Positions 8,593 to 17,644 of a DNA stretch of 26,756 nucleotides are shown here, piece after piece. The stretch is taken from contig DKQG01000013.1 in the NCBI GenBank assembly GCA_002471575.1, forward strand, positions 1-26,756, given 5' to 3'. Position numbers and translations under genes: made by a program. Position 1 is the first letter of the stretch. Each line of letters starts with the position of its first letter. The notes under the pieces were generated by a model, which was given only the letters and a program-made list of their open reading frames with translations, made no database searches and was not told where the DNA came from. Source of the DNA: Alphaproteobacteria bacterium UBA7314 (GTDB taxonomy: Bacteria > Pseudomonadota > Alphaproteobacteria > MPNO01 > UBA830).

Positions 8593-10239
8593 CTATGTGC
8601 CGACGGCGTCGGTGTCGACGGCTTGAATATCGAACGCTGCGGCCATTAAGGCCCGGGTGTAGTCCTCGGCCGGATTGTCGAAGATTTTCGCTGCCGGCCC
8701 CTGTTCTACGACCTTGCCGCCTTTCATGACGATCAGTTCGTCAGCAAGCGCGCGGATGACCTTAAGATCGTGGCTGATGAAAAGATAGGCGAGGTTATAC
8801 TTGTTCTGGAGATCGCGCAGGAGGTCGACGATCTGCGCCTGTATCGACACGTCCAGCGCCGAGGTCGGCTCGTCGAGGACGATGAACTTGGGTTTCAGGA
8901 CGATGGCGCGGGCAATGGCTATACGCTGGCGTTGGCCGCCGGAAAATTCGTGGGGATACCGGTCCTGCGCTTCCGGCGGCAGACCTACCTCGGTCAGCGC
9001 AGTCGAAATCACGGCGCGGCGTTCGTCATAAGTGTCGCGCGCAAGGTCATGCAGTCTCAGACCTTCCTCGATGATCTGGCCTACGGACAGGCGCGGCGAC
9101 AGCGAAGAGAACGGGTCCTGGAATACCACCTGCATCTGCTTGCGCAGCGGACGCATCTGTTTGAAATCGTATTCGTCTATGCGTTCGCCGTTGAATGTGA
9201 TTGCCCCGCTGCTGCTTTCCAGCCGCAATAGGCCCATAGCCAGCGTCGTCTTGCCCGACCCGGATTCCCCCACCACGCCGACGTTATGACCTTCGCGTAC
9301 CGTCACGTCGACCCCGTCTACCGCCTTTACATGGCCAACTGTCCGCCGCAGCAGGCCCTTTTTGATGGGAAACCACACCCGCAGGTCATCGGCCTTGATA
9401 ACCGGCGCGGCGTCGTCCTGTGCTGGCAAGGGATTGCCCTTTGGTTCGGCGGCGAGGAGATGCTGCGTGTATTCGTGCCGCGGGTCGGCGAACAAGGAAT
9501 CCGTGTCGCCGGTCTCGACGATCCCGCCGTCTTTCATCACGCAAATCCTGTGCGCCACCTTGCGCACGATACCGAGGTCATGGGTAATCAGCAGGATAGA
9601 CATGCCCCGGCTTTGCTGGATGTCGCGCAACAGGGCGAGAATCTGTGCCTGGATGGTGACGTCTAGCGCCGTTGTCGGCTCGTCCGCGATCAGCAGATCC
9701 GGATCGTTCGCCAGCGCCATAGCTATCATTACGCGCTGGCGCTGCCCGCCGGACAGCTGATGCGGATAGGCGTTTAGCCGTTCCTCGACGTTGGGCAGGC
9801 CGACCTCGGTCAGCAGCTCGATGATGCGGGCGCGGGCCGCCGCCTTGTCCAGGTTTTTATGCAGAAACAGGATCTCGCCGACCTGCTTTTCGATCGTGTG
9901 CAGCGGGTTCAGCGAGGTAAGCGGTTCCTGAAAAATGATGGCGATGCGGTCGCCACGGATCTGCTGTATACGCGACGACGGCGCATCAATCAGTTCCTCG
10001 CCCAAGAACTCGATCGACCCGGACGGATGGCGCGCGGTCGGGTAGGGCAGTAACTGCATGATCGAGAGCGCGCTGACCGATTTACCCGAACCGGATTCGC
10101 CGACCAGCGCCACGGTTTCGCTGCGCCCGATATCTAAAGACACGTTGCGTACGGCCCGAACTTCCGAAGCACCCCCGCCAAATGATACCGACAGGTCGGA
10201 AATCCGAATCAGCGGATCATTGGCGGTCGCATCAGTCAT
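8593..10239 (-). CDS. yejF: Peptide ABC transporter ATP-binding protein with two ATPase domains, YejF
   Basis: The product is 548 residues from the ATG at 10237-10239, chosen because it overlaps the yejE stop by 8 bases and begins MTDATANDPLIRISDL; the frame is open further upstream. Two complete ATPase halves are fused: Walker A GESGSGKS (47-54) with LSGGQ (162-166), and GESGSGKT (324-331) with FSGGQ (432-436), each followed by an ADEP or LDEP Walker B. This fused form is the hallmark of YejF, which powers import of short peptides, and of microcin C in E. coli. It sits at the cytoplasmic face of the inner membrane. It is the last gene of the hisN-yejAABEF unit. Confidence 0.93.
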   Translation of the reverse strand: MTDATANDPLIRISDLSVSFGGGASEVRAVRNVSLDIGRSETVALVGESGSGKSVSALSIMQLLPYPTARHPSGSIEFLGEELIDAPSSRIQQIRGDRIAIIFQEPLTSLNPLHTIEKQVGEILFLHKNLDKAAARARIIELLTEVGLPNVEERLNAYPHQLSGGQRQRVMIAMALANDPDLLIADEPTTALDVTIQAQILALLRDIQQSRGMSILLITHDLGIVRKVAHRICVMKDGGIVETGDTDSLFADPRHEYTQHLLAAEPKGNPLPAQDDAAPVIKADDLRVWFPIKKGLLRRTVGHVKAVDGVDVTVREGHNVGVVGESGSGKTTLAMGLLRLESSSGAITFNGERIDEYDFKQMRPLRKQMQVVFQDPFSSLSPRLSVGQIIEEGLRLHDLARDTYDERRAVISTALTEVGLPPEAQDRYPHEFSGGQRQRIAIARAIVLKPKFIVLDEPTSALDVSIQAQIVDLLRDLQNKYNLAYLFISHDLKVIRALADELIVMKGGKVVEQGPAAKIFDNPAEDYTRALMAAAFDIQAVDTDAVGT

Positions 10240-11341
10240 TGAACGTCTTTCGCGGATCGAATGCGTCGCGAACGGCTTCGCCGACGAAGACAAGCAACAT
10301 CAGTACCAGCGAAATGGAAATCGTTGACGTCAGGCCGAGCCACGGCGCTTGCAGATTGGTTTTCCCCTGCTGCAGCAATTCGCCGAGCGACGGGGAGCCC
10401 GGCGGGAGGCCAAGACCGAGGAAATCAAGCGCAGTCAGGCTGGTGATCGACCCGGTCAAGATGAAGGGCAGGAACGTCAGTGTCGCGACCATGGCATTGG
10501 GCATCACGTGCCGGAACATGATGGTGAAGTCGCCCACGCCCAGTGCCCGCGCCGCCCTGACGAAATCGAAGTTGCGGGCGCGCAGAAATTCGGCCCGCAC
10601 GACGCCCACTAGCGCGGTCCAGCCGAACAACAGCAATATAAATAGTAGCGTCCAGAACCCGGGGACGATGACGCTTGATAGAATGATCAGGATGTAGAGT
10701 TGCGGCAGGCCGCCCCATATTTCGATAAAGCGCTGGAGCAGTAGGTCCAGCAAACCGCCGAAATAGCCCTGGAGGGCACCGGCAACGATCCCGATGATCG
10801 AACCCAAAACCGTCAGAATCAGGCCAAAAAGGACCGATATCCGAAACCCGTATATCACCCGTGCCAGTACGTCACGGCCCTGGTCGTCGGTGCCCAGAAC
10901 GTTATCAGCAGATGGCGGCGCCGGCGCTGGAACTTTCAGGTTCAGGTTGACCGTGTTGTAACTGTATTCGATCAGCGGCCAGACCATCCAGCCGCCTTTG
11001 TCGGTGATCAGTCCCTGCACGTCAGGTTCGCGGTACTCGGCCTCTGTCTCGAAATCGCCCCCGAACACGGTTTCCGGGTAGGTGTTGAATACTGGTGTGT
11101 AGACCGAGCCTTGATACCAGATGAGCAAGGGCCGGTCGTTGGCGATGAATTCAGCAGGCAGGGTGCCGAGAAACAGCACCAGGAAAATCCAAAGAGACCA
11201 GCGACCCCGCCGGTTACGTTTGAAGTTGGCAACCCGCCGGGCATTCAGAGGCGAAATACGGAATCCCAACAAAGTGTGACGCGTCACCGGCGCAGTATGA
11301 TCGTTCGCCGCCGTCGAAGCGATCTGATTAGCCTCAGACAT
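10232..11341 (-). CDS. yejE: Peptide ABC transporter permease YejE
   Basis: The 369-residue protein has a cytoplasmic N-terminus with LLGFRISPLNARRVANFKRN, one membrane helix (about 50-68), a periplasmic segment, and the binding-protein-dependent permease domain (about 165-360) with five helices. The ATPase-contacting EAA loop reads FVRAARALGVGDFTIMFRH, followed by a VMPNA end. GTDDQGRDVLARVIYGFR before the domain is typical of the OppC/DppC/YejE class. Its start codon overlaps the yejB stop by 8 bases (ATGTCTGA) and its stop overlaps the yejF start in the same way, which points to translational coupling. It forms the membrane channel with YejB. Confidence 0.93.
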   Translation of the reverse strand: MSEANQIASTAANDHTAPVTRHTLLGFRISPLNARRVANFKRNRRGRWSLWIFLVLFLGTLPAEFIANDRPLLIWYQGSVYTPVFNTYPETVFGGDFETEAEYREPDVQGLITDKGGWMVWPLIEYSYNTVNLNLKVPAPAPPSADNVLGTDDQGRDVLARVIYGFRISVLFGLILTVLGSIIGIVAGALQGYFGGLLDLLLQRFIEIWGGLPQLYILIILSSVIVPGFWTLLFILLLFGWTALVGVVRAEFLRARNFDFVRAARALGVGDFTIMFRHVMPNAMVATLTFLPFILTGSITSLTALDFLGLGLPPGSPSLGELLQQGKTNLQAPWLGLTSTISISLVLMLLVFVGEAVRDAFDPRKTFND

Positions 11342-12443
11342 GGCGGCCCTCGAAATCGATGCGCGGGTCGATGATCGTGTACATCAGATCGCCGACCAGG
11401 TTCATCACCAGCCCTAACAGGGTGAAGAAATAAACAGTCGCGAACATGATCGGGTAATCGCGCTTGATCGCCGCCTCGAAACCCAGCAGGCCGAGTCCGT
11501 CGAGCGAGAAGATGATCTCGATCAGCATCGCCCCGGTGAACAGGATGCCGACGAACGCGCTGGGGAAGCCAGCGATGACGATCAGCATGGCGTTACGGAA
11601 TACGTGGCCGTACATCACGCGCTTTTCGCTCAACCCCTTGGCCCGCGCCGTCTGGACGTAGAGCATATTGATTTGGTCAAGATAGGAATTCTTGGTCAGC
11701 ATCGTCAGCGACAAAAATCCGCCCAGCACCAGTGCCGTTACCGGCAGAACCAGGTGCCACAGATAGTCGAGAATCTGGCCGCCCAGCGACAATTCGTCGA
11801 AATCCTCCGAGACCAGACCGCGCAGGGGGAAGATGTCGAGGAAACTGCCGCCCGAGAACAGGACGATCAACAGGATCGCAAGCACGAAGGATGGGATTGC
11901 GAACCCGATGGTGAGCAGCGTTGTGGTCCAGACATCGAACCGGGTGCCGTCCTTCAACGCCTTGCGGATGCCAAGCGGGATACACACAAGGTATATGATC
12001 AGTGTAGTCCACAGCCCGAGCGAGATGGATACCGGCATTTTTTCCAGCACCAGGTCGATAACCGTTTCGTCGCGGAAAAAGCTAGTGCCGAAATCGAACA
12101 CGATAAAGTTAGCGATCATGTCGAAAAATCGTTCGTGCATTGGCTTGTCGAACCCGAACTGTTTTTCAAGCTCCTTGATAAAGTCCGGATCAAGGCCCTG
12201 CGCTCCACGATAGCCGCTGTCGGCGGTGTTGGCACCGCCCGCCGCCTGCGACGCCCCGCCCGATACTTCCGACCCGCCGCCGCTGATGCGGCCTGTGGTG
12301 CCGGCGTCGGTCCCCGAAATTTCGGCGATGATCTGTTCGATCGGCCCGCCAGGTGCGAGCTGTACGATGGCGAAGTTGATCACCATGATGCCCAGCAGTG
12401 TCGGGACAATCAGCAGGAGTCGGCGAACGATGTAAGCGAGCAT
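11334..12443 (-). CDS. yejB: Peptide ABC transporter permease YejB
   Basis: The 369-residue protein opens MLAYIVRRLLLIVPTLLGIM, the usual first helix of OppB/DppB/YejB permeases. A Gly/Ser/Ala-rich insert (about 43-80) lies between this helix and the periplasmic loop, as is common in YejB. The permease domain spans about 130-365; its EAA loop reads VQTARAKGLSEKRVMYGH and ends in VFRNA. The ATG follows GGGAG and lies 19 bases after the upstream binding-protein gene, so the two are surely co-transcribed. Together with YejE it makes the inner-membrane pore for short peptides delivered by the YejA proteins. Confidence 0.93.
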   Translation of the reverse strand: MLAYIVRRLLLIVPTLLGIMVINFAIVQLAPGGPIEQIIAEISGTDAGTTGRISGGGSEVSGGASQAAGGANTADSGYRGAQGLDPDFIKELEKQFGFDKPMHERFFDMIANFIVFDFGTSFFRDETVIDLVLEKMPVSISLGLWTTLIIYLVCIPLGIRKALKDGTRFDVWTTTLLTIGFAIPSFVLAILLIVLFSGGSFLDIFPLRGLVSEDFDELSLGGQILDYLWHLVLPVTALVLGGFLSLTMLTKNSYLDQINMLYVQTARAKGLSEKRVMYGHVFRNAMLIVIAGFPSAFVGILFTGAMLIEIIFSLDGLGLLGFEAAIKRDYPIMFATVYFFTLLGLVMNLVGDLMYTIIDPRIDFEGRHV

Positions 12444-12462
12444 GGGTCGGTGTGGCTCCCGG

Positions 12463-14325
12463 TCAGTTCTGGCCGGGGGGTGGCAGCGCGCCGGGCGGCG
12501 GGGGCGGAGCGATCCCGTTTTCGATCATCTCGGCCTTCTTCTCGTCGTACCACCAGGTGTCGATCACGCCGGGGTCGAATTTCGGCGACTTGGAGGGGCG
12601 GTTGAACTTGTTCCAGTAGGCGACGTTGTGCACGCCCTTGTACCACTGGGTGACGACATAGCGGTTCCACATCAAAACCCGATCCAGCGCGCGGGTGGCG
12701 ACGATCAGGTCGTCGCGGGATTTCGCGGTCACGACCTTCTCGATCAGTGCGTCGACGGCGGGATCCTTTACGCCGCCGATGTTGAAGGAACCCGGCACTC
12801 CGGCAAGTTCCGAACTGAAATAGTTTCGTTGTTCCAGCCCAGGGGTCAGCGGCTGGGCGATCCGACGGATGACGATGTCGAAATCGAAACTGTCCTGCCG
12901 GCGTTTAAAGTTCGCTACGTCGACGATGCGGATAGTGGCCTGTATGCCGAGGCGTTTCAGATTCTGGATATAGGGATTGAGAATCCGTTTGAAGCTGGAC
13001 TCGAACAGCAGGAATTCAATCGTCAATGGTTTTCCGTTCTTCCCGGTCAGGGCGCCGTTTTTGATAGCGTAGCCTGCCTGTTTCAGTAACCGGTTGGCCT
13101 TGCGCAGATTGCCACGGATGCGGCCCGACCCGTCCGTCGCCGGCGCCGCGAACGGTGCCTTGAAAACCTCGTCCGGGATCTTTCCGCGGAACGGTTCCAA
13201 CAGCGCCAGTTCCTCTTTGCTCGGCGGTTCCTTGGCCGCGAGGTTGGAATTTTCGAACATCGAATTTGTGCGCTCGTATAGGCCGTAGAACAGCGTCCGG
13301 TTAGTCCATTCGTAGTCGAAGGCCAAGTCCATCGCCACCCGCAGGCGAATGTCCCGGAATTTTTCACGCCGCAGATTGAGGATAAACGCCTGCACGCCCG
13401 ACGGTGTTTCATCCGGCAGGGTTTCGCGGACTATCAGCCCGTTATTGACCGGCGGCTTGTCGTATTGCGTCGCCCACTGGCGGGACGTGAACTCCTCCCG
13501 GTAATCGTATTGGTTGGAAAAGAAGGCCTGAAACGCTACTTCCCGGTCGCGGTAATACTCGACGGTCACTCGGTCGAAATTGAACCGGCCCCGGTTTACC
13601 GGCAGGTCTTTCGCCCAGTAATTTTCAGCGCGCTGATAGGTGATTGACCGGCCGGGCTCGAATTTGCCGACCTTGTAGGGCCCGCTTGCCAGCGCCGGTT
13701 CGAACGACGTTTTTTTGAAGTCGACCTTGTCGTAGTAGGTCTTCGACAGAACAGGCAATGCGGCGAGCCGGGTTGGCAGGTCGCGATGAGTGCCTGGTTT
13801 GAAATAGAACTTCACGCGCGACGGCGATGTCGCTTCGGCTCGGTCGACATCGCGGAAATTGACGCGGTAGCGAGGGTGGCCGTCTTTTTTTAGCGTATCG
13901 AAGGTGAATACAACGTCGGCGGCGGTGATGCGCATGCCATCGTGAAACTTCGCCTGCGGATTTATGTTAAACGCCACCCAGCTTTTGTCGTCCGGCACTT
14001 CGACCGTTTTTGCCACCAGCCCGTAATAGGAATCCGGTTCGTCCGTCGAGCGCGCCATCAGCGTATCGAACAGCAGCGGTTCAGCCAGAAGCTCCTTACG
14101 GCCCTTAAGGATAAACGGGTGAAGGGTCTCAAAGGTGTCCAGTCCCGGGATTTTTATTGCACCGCCCTTGGGCGCGTCCGGGTTGACGTAGTCAAAATGC
14201 ATGAAGCCGGCGGCGTATTTCAGATCACCGAATACGCTGAGCCCGTGCCGCGGTTCGGGGTCCGCGGCGATGGCCGGTGCCGTCAGCAGCAAGGCTGCGG
14301 CGATACCCGAAATTAGCCGATTCAT
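12463..14325 (-). CDS. yejA: Peptide-binding periplasmic protein, YejA-like (second copy)
   Basis: The 620-residue protein has a clear signal peptide (MNRLISGIAAALLLTAPAIAA) and then the family 5 solute-binding fold. The segment YVNPDAPKGG (about 45-54) and the FETLHPFILKG that follows mark the YejA branch. It delivers oligopeptides to YejB/YejE. It is clearly paralogous to the gene 36 bases upstream, sharing these blocks and the ending pattern RALDRVLMWNRYVVTQW, but many positions differ, so the duplication is not recent. An odd feature is the proline-rich tail (PPPPPGALPPPGQN), absent from the other copy. Two binding proteins with one channel suggest a widened substrate range (inference). 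Confidence 0.9.
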   Translation of the reverse strand: MNRLISGIAAALLLTAPAIAADPEPRHGLSVFGDLKYAAGFMHFDYVNPDAPKGGAIKIPGLDTFETLHPFILKGRKELLAEPLLFDTLMARSTDEPDSYYGLVAKTVEVPDDKSWVAFNINPQAKFHDGMRITAADVVFTFDTLKKDGHPRYRVNFRDVDRAEATSPSRVKFYFKPGTHRDLPTRLAALPVLSKTYYDKVDFKKTSFEPALASGPYKVGKFEPGRSITYQRAENYWAKDLPVNRGRFNFDRVTVEYYRDREVAFQAFFSNQYDYREEFTSRQWATQYDKPPVNNGLIVRETLPDETPSGVQAFILNLRREKFRDIRLRVAMDLAFDYEWTNRTLFYGLYERTNSMFENSNLAAKEPPSKEELALLEPFRGKIPDEVFKAPFAAPATDGSGRIRGNLRKANRLLKQAGYAIKNGALTGKNGKPLTIEFLLFESSFKRILNPYIQNLKRLGIQATIRIVDVANFKRRQDSFDFDIVIRRIAQPLTPGLEQRNYFSSELAGVPGSFNIGGVKDPAVDALIEKVVTAKSRDDLIVATRALDRVLMWNRYVVTQWYKGVHNVAYWNKFNRPSKSPKFDPGVIDTWWYDEKKAEMIENGIAPPPPPGALPPPGQN

Positions 14326-14361
14326 TGCGCGGTCATCTTACGCTGCCGGACCGTGCGGGCG

Positions 14362-16191
14362 TTAACGCTTTTTCCTGCTCTGCTTCAGCGCCGCGTCCTT
14401 GGCCGGATCGATCCACCAGCTCATCGAATCAGCGCCGTATTTTGCGTGTTCCGGAATGCCGAATCTGTTCCAGTATGCCAGGCGATCGACGCGCACGTGC
14501 CATTGCGGCACGACGTAGTGACCCCACAGTAGCACCCGGTCTAGTGCGCGGGTCGCGTCGACCAGCGATTTCCGGTCCTTTGCGTCGACGATTTTTTCGA
14601 TCAGCGCGTCGACTGCCGGGTTCTTGATGCCGATCAAGTTTCGGCTACCGGGGCGATCTGCGGCAGCTGAGCTCCAGTAATCGCGTTGTTCGTTGCCGGG
14701 AGATTCCGATTGGCCGAAGCTGCTTATGATCATGTCGAACTCGAAGCCGCGTACCCGGTTGATGTACTGTGACTGGTCTACCGTGCGGACGTTTGCCGTG
14801 ATGCCTAGGCGTTTCAGATTTTTAACGAAAGGTGCCGCGATGCGTTCGAATGCCGGGCTGACGAGCAGGATTTCGAATACCACCGGCTTGTTGGTTTTTG
14901 GCGAAATTGCCTTGTTCTTTTCGATCTTGTATCCCGCCGCCTTCAAAATTTTCAGGCCTGTGCGCAGGTTGCGGCGAATGTTACCCGTTCCGTCGGATGC
15001 CGGCGGCGCGTATATCGCGGTAAAGACCTGATCCGGAATTTTGCCGCGCCACGGTTCGAGCAGGGTGAGCTCCTCCCTCGTCGGAAGCTTGGTCGCTGCC
15101 AGTTCGGAGTTGGAGAAGAAGCTAATTGTTCGCGCATACTGCCCGTAGAAAAGGTTCTTGTTGGACCACTCGAAATCGAACGCATAAGCGATTGCACGGC
15201 GCAACTCAGCGTCCTGAAACATTGGGCGTCGGGTATTGAAGACGAACGCCTGCATTCCCGTGGGCCGCGCATGTCCAACCTCTTCCAGTTTTACGTGCCC
15301 ATTCTTGCGGGCCGGGAATTCATACCCGGTTGCCCAAGTGAGCGAGGTGTTTTCGCGTCTAATGTCGTAGCGACCAGCTTTGAAAGCCTCCAGCGCGACG
15401 GTCTGGTCGCGGTAATAATCGATCCGGATGCGGTCGTAATTGTAACGCCCTACGTTGAGAGGCACGTTTGCCCCCCACCAATCCCTAACGCGTTCTAATT
15501 CGGCGAACCGCCCGGGTTCAAACTTGACGACCCGGTATGGTCCGCTACCCATCGGCGGCTCCAGCGTGGTTTTCGAAAAATCGCGCGTCGACCACCATTT
15601 CTTGGACATCACCGGGAGTTGGCCGGTGATGTGCGGCAGTTCGCGGTTGGGTGGGCCGGTGAATTCGAACCTGACCCTGTGCGGTCCCTGTTTTACGGCG
15701 CGGGCGATATTCTTGTAATAAAAGCGATAGAAAGGACGGCCGTCCTTTTTCAGGGAATTGAACGTCCAGATCACGTCATCGGCCGTCACCGGGGTGCCGT
15801 CCTGGAAGCGTGCGTCGGCGCGCAGATTGAAGGTGGCGTAGGAAAGATCGTCCGCTACCTCGACGCTATCGGCGATCTGGCCGTAACCCGCGGAAATCTC
15901 GTCCATCGGGCTGTCCATCAGGGTCTGATAGACCATCGAGGATGCGCCCGACGGATTTCCCTTGATGATGTAGGGATTGAACGTATCGAACGTGCCGATG
16001 CTGTAGCGTCGCAGCGTACCTCCCTTGGGCGCGTCCGGGTTGACGTAATCCAGCCGCTTGAAATCCGCCGGGTATTTAAGGTCTTCCAGCAGCGTCAGGC
16101 CGTGGCTGACGGTGGCGCCCGGTTTTCTGTCCTGTGCGAATGCGGGGGCGGCCAGCAGGGCGGCGGTCAGCACGATGGCGATCAGTCTCAT
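14362..16191 (-). CDS. yejA: Peptide-binding periplasmic protein, YejA-like (first copy)
   Basis: The 609-residue protein has a signal peptide (MRLIAIVLTAALLAAPAFA), the YejA block DYVNPDAPKGGTLRRYSIG and the SBP family 5 fold through to RALDRVLLWGHYVVPQW near the C-terminus. It ends in a basic KQSRKKR tail, in contrast to the proline-rich tail of the next gene. It is the first transport gene after hisN, from which it is separated by 74 bases that show no clear terminator or promoter. Its role is capture of oligopeptides in the periplasm for the YejBEF importer. Which of the two copies corresponds to the YejA of other species cannot be decided here. Confidence 0.9.
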   Translation of the reverse strand: MRLIAIVLTAALLAAPAFAQDRKPGATVSHGLTLLEDLKYPADFKRLDYVNPDAPKGGTLRRYSIGTFDTFNPYIIKGNPSGASSMVYQTLMDSPMDEISAGYGQIADSVEVADDLSYATFNLRADARFQDGTPVTADDVIWTFNSLKKDGRPFYRFYYKNIARAVKQGPHRVRFEFTGPPNRELPHITGQLPVMSKKWWSTRDFSKTTLEPPMGSGPYRVVKFEPGRFAELERVRDWWGANVPLNVGRYNYDRIRIDYYRDQTVALEAFKAGRYDIRRENTSLTWATGYEFPARKNGHVKLEEVGHARPTGMQAFVFNTRRPMFQDAELRRAIAYAFDFEWSNKNLFYGQYARTISFFSNSELAATKLPTREELTLLEPWRGKIPDQVFTAIYAPPASDGTGNIRRNLRTGLKILKAAGYKIEKNKAISPKTNKPVVFEILLVSPAFERIAAPFVKNLKRLGITANVRTVDQSQYINRVRGFEFDMIISSFGQSESPGNEQRDYWSSAAADRPGSRNLIGIKNPAVDALIEKIVDAKDRKSLVDATRALDRVLLWGHYVVPQWHVRVDRLAYWNRFGIPEHAKYGADSMSWWIDPAKDAALKQSRKKR

Positions 16192-16265
16192 GACGGTCTG
16201 TTCCCTGATTCTTACTGGCGTTAGATTGGATGCCTTGCTGGTAGGGGCAAGACCCTAACAAAAAG

Positions 16266-17042
16266 TTAATGCAGCAGATCCAGCAATTCCGCGTGAAGGC
16301 GCGCATCTCCGCAGGCGACGATAGTGCCGTCGGAAGCCAGTGTCAGCGGGTTCCCCTGCCAGTCCGTGACAACGCCGCCGGCTTCCTCGACCACGGGCGC
16401 CAGCGCCGCGAAATCGTATGTTTGCAGACCCGCCTCTACGACGGCGTCAACGAGACCGGTGGCGATCTGCGCGTAGGTATAGCAATCGCCACCATAGACC
16501 ACGTGCCGGGCCGCCGCCGCCGTCTGCTTCCAGGTTTTCGCTCCGGTGAGATCGAACAGGTCGGGGGCGGTTGTGCCGATGGTGGCGTCCGCCAGCGTAG
16601 GACATTCGCGGACGCGGATAGGATTGCCGTTCAACGTGGCACCGTGGCCGCGGAGACCGATCCAGCGCTCGCCGCCGATCGGTTGATCGATGACGCCTAG
16701 AATGGGCGCGCCGTTGCAAACGAGGGCGATCAGCGTGCCGAAGATCGGTCGGCCCGTTATGAAAGATTTGGTGCCGTCGATGGGGTCGATTACCCAAACG
16801 TACTCTGCGCCGGTTTTCTCGCTCCCGAATTCCTCGCCTATGATTCCGTCATCGGGGCGGGCAGCGGCCAGTACCGCGCGGATGGCCTGTTCGGCTTCGC
16901 GGTCGGCGATGGTTACGGGGGAGGCATCAACCTTCGTATCGATCGCGATGGGCTGTCGGAAATAGGGACGAATTACATCTCCGCCGGCATCTGCCAGGCG
17001 ATTCGCCAATTCGATAAGGTCTGAAGGAGCCTCGGTGGACAT
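16266..17042 (-). CDS. hisN: Inositol-monophosphatase family protein, probable histidinol-phosphatase
   Basis: The product is 258 residues from the ATG at 17040-17042; a TTG six codons earlier keeps the frame open but is less likely. The metal-binding motifs of the family are complete: Glu pair in GEEFGSE (about 69-75), DPIDGTKSF (86-94) and a later YDFAALAPVVEEAGG with the third Asp. The phrase WVIDPIDGTKSFITGRPIFG is typical of HisN-type histidinol-phosphatases of alphaproteobacteria, which complete histidine biosynthesis in the cytoplasm. Inositol or other sugar phosphates remain possible substrates. It leads the unit that continues into the yej genes, although no functional link between them is obvious. 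Confidence 0.82.
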   Translation of the reverse strand: MSTEAPSDLIELANRLADAGGDVIRPYFRQPIAIDTKVDASPVTIADREAEQAIRAVLAAARPDDGIIGEEFGSEKTGAEYVWVIDPIDGTKSFITGRPIFGTLIALVCNGAPILGVIDQPIGGERWIGLRGHGATLNGNPIRVRECPTLADATIGTTAPDLFDLTGAKTWKQTAAAARHVVYGGDCYTYAQIATGLVDAVVEAGLQTYDFAALAPVVEEAGGVVTDWQGNPLTLASDGTIVACGDARLHAELLDLLH

Positions 17043-17060
17043 GGGCGCAGTCTGTCGCAA

Positions 17061-17644
17061 ATCGGCTGTGTTTGGAAGGGATCGCGCTGTATTTATGCTC
17101 CGCGTTCCGATGCGGGGCGAGGCTTAGTGAACGATCGTGGCTGAAGGTGAGGACGATGCGGTCGGCGGTCGTGAAGTTTTTAGATAGCGGCGGCAGGATG
17201 CTGCGATAGAGAATCTCTTCGCCCTTCCTATTGAAGAAGCGGCCGACATTGGCCATGGTTTTTTCAGATCGATCGAGGCTCGGCAGAACGGCAGGCCCAT
17301 TTCGACGGCCGGTGGCAACGCCGTGATCTTAGGATGCGTTCGCACCGACTGAGATGACCATGCTGTCTGTGTCGCCGAACGAACAGTCTGCGATGTTCAG
17401 CGTAGCTTTCGAGGGAAGACCGCCGTCCATGCACCCATTTCCCCTGAATTTAGGAGGTTTACCTGCCAGCCGATTTTCAACATGCGAGGGATCTTCTGCA
17501 ATTGTCACCTTCCCTGTGTGTACGACCGCTAAAAACGACAGGTGAGAGCTTACCCTCATAGTGCGATGGTCTAAAATCAGCAAATATCTGTAGGATTACC
17601 TCGGTGTCTGAATACACTTACACGCGGTAGAATCGTGTTGAAGC
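17061..17644. other. Gene-poor stretch with coding remnants and no supported intact gene
   Basis: Two sorts of material lie here. At about 17120-17345 on the minus strand, protein-like pieces occur in two frames: LPPAVEMGLPFCRASIDL, then MANVGRFFNRKGEEILYR and DRIVLTFSHDRS, as if one gene had shifted frame near 17256. They faintly recall PAS-type sensor domains, which is only a guess. At 17329-17583 an 84-codon minus-strand frame ends SFGDTDSMVISVGANAS and overlaps a 63-codon plus-strand frame (17354-17545). The base composition here is visibly less GC-rich than in flanking genes. No ribosome binding site decides between them. No tRNA or other RNA gene is recognised. Confidence 0.4.

Noticed and set aside
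12410..12619. Plus-strand frames antisense to the yejA/yejB junction, and similar long shadow frames over the yej genes
   Set aside because: They mirror real genes in GC-rich DNA, with arginine/proline-rich translations and no motifs.
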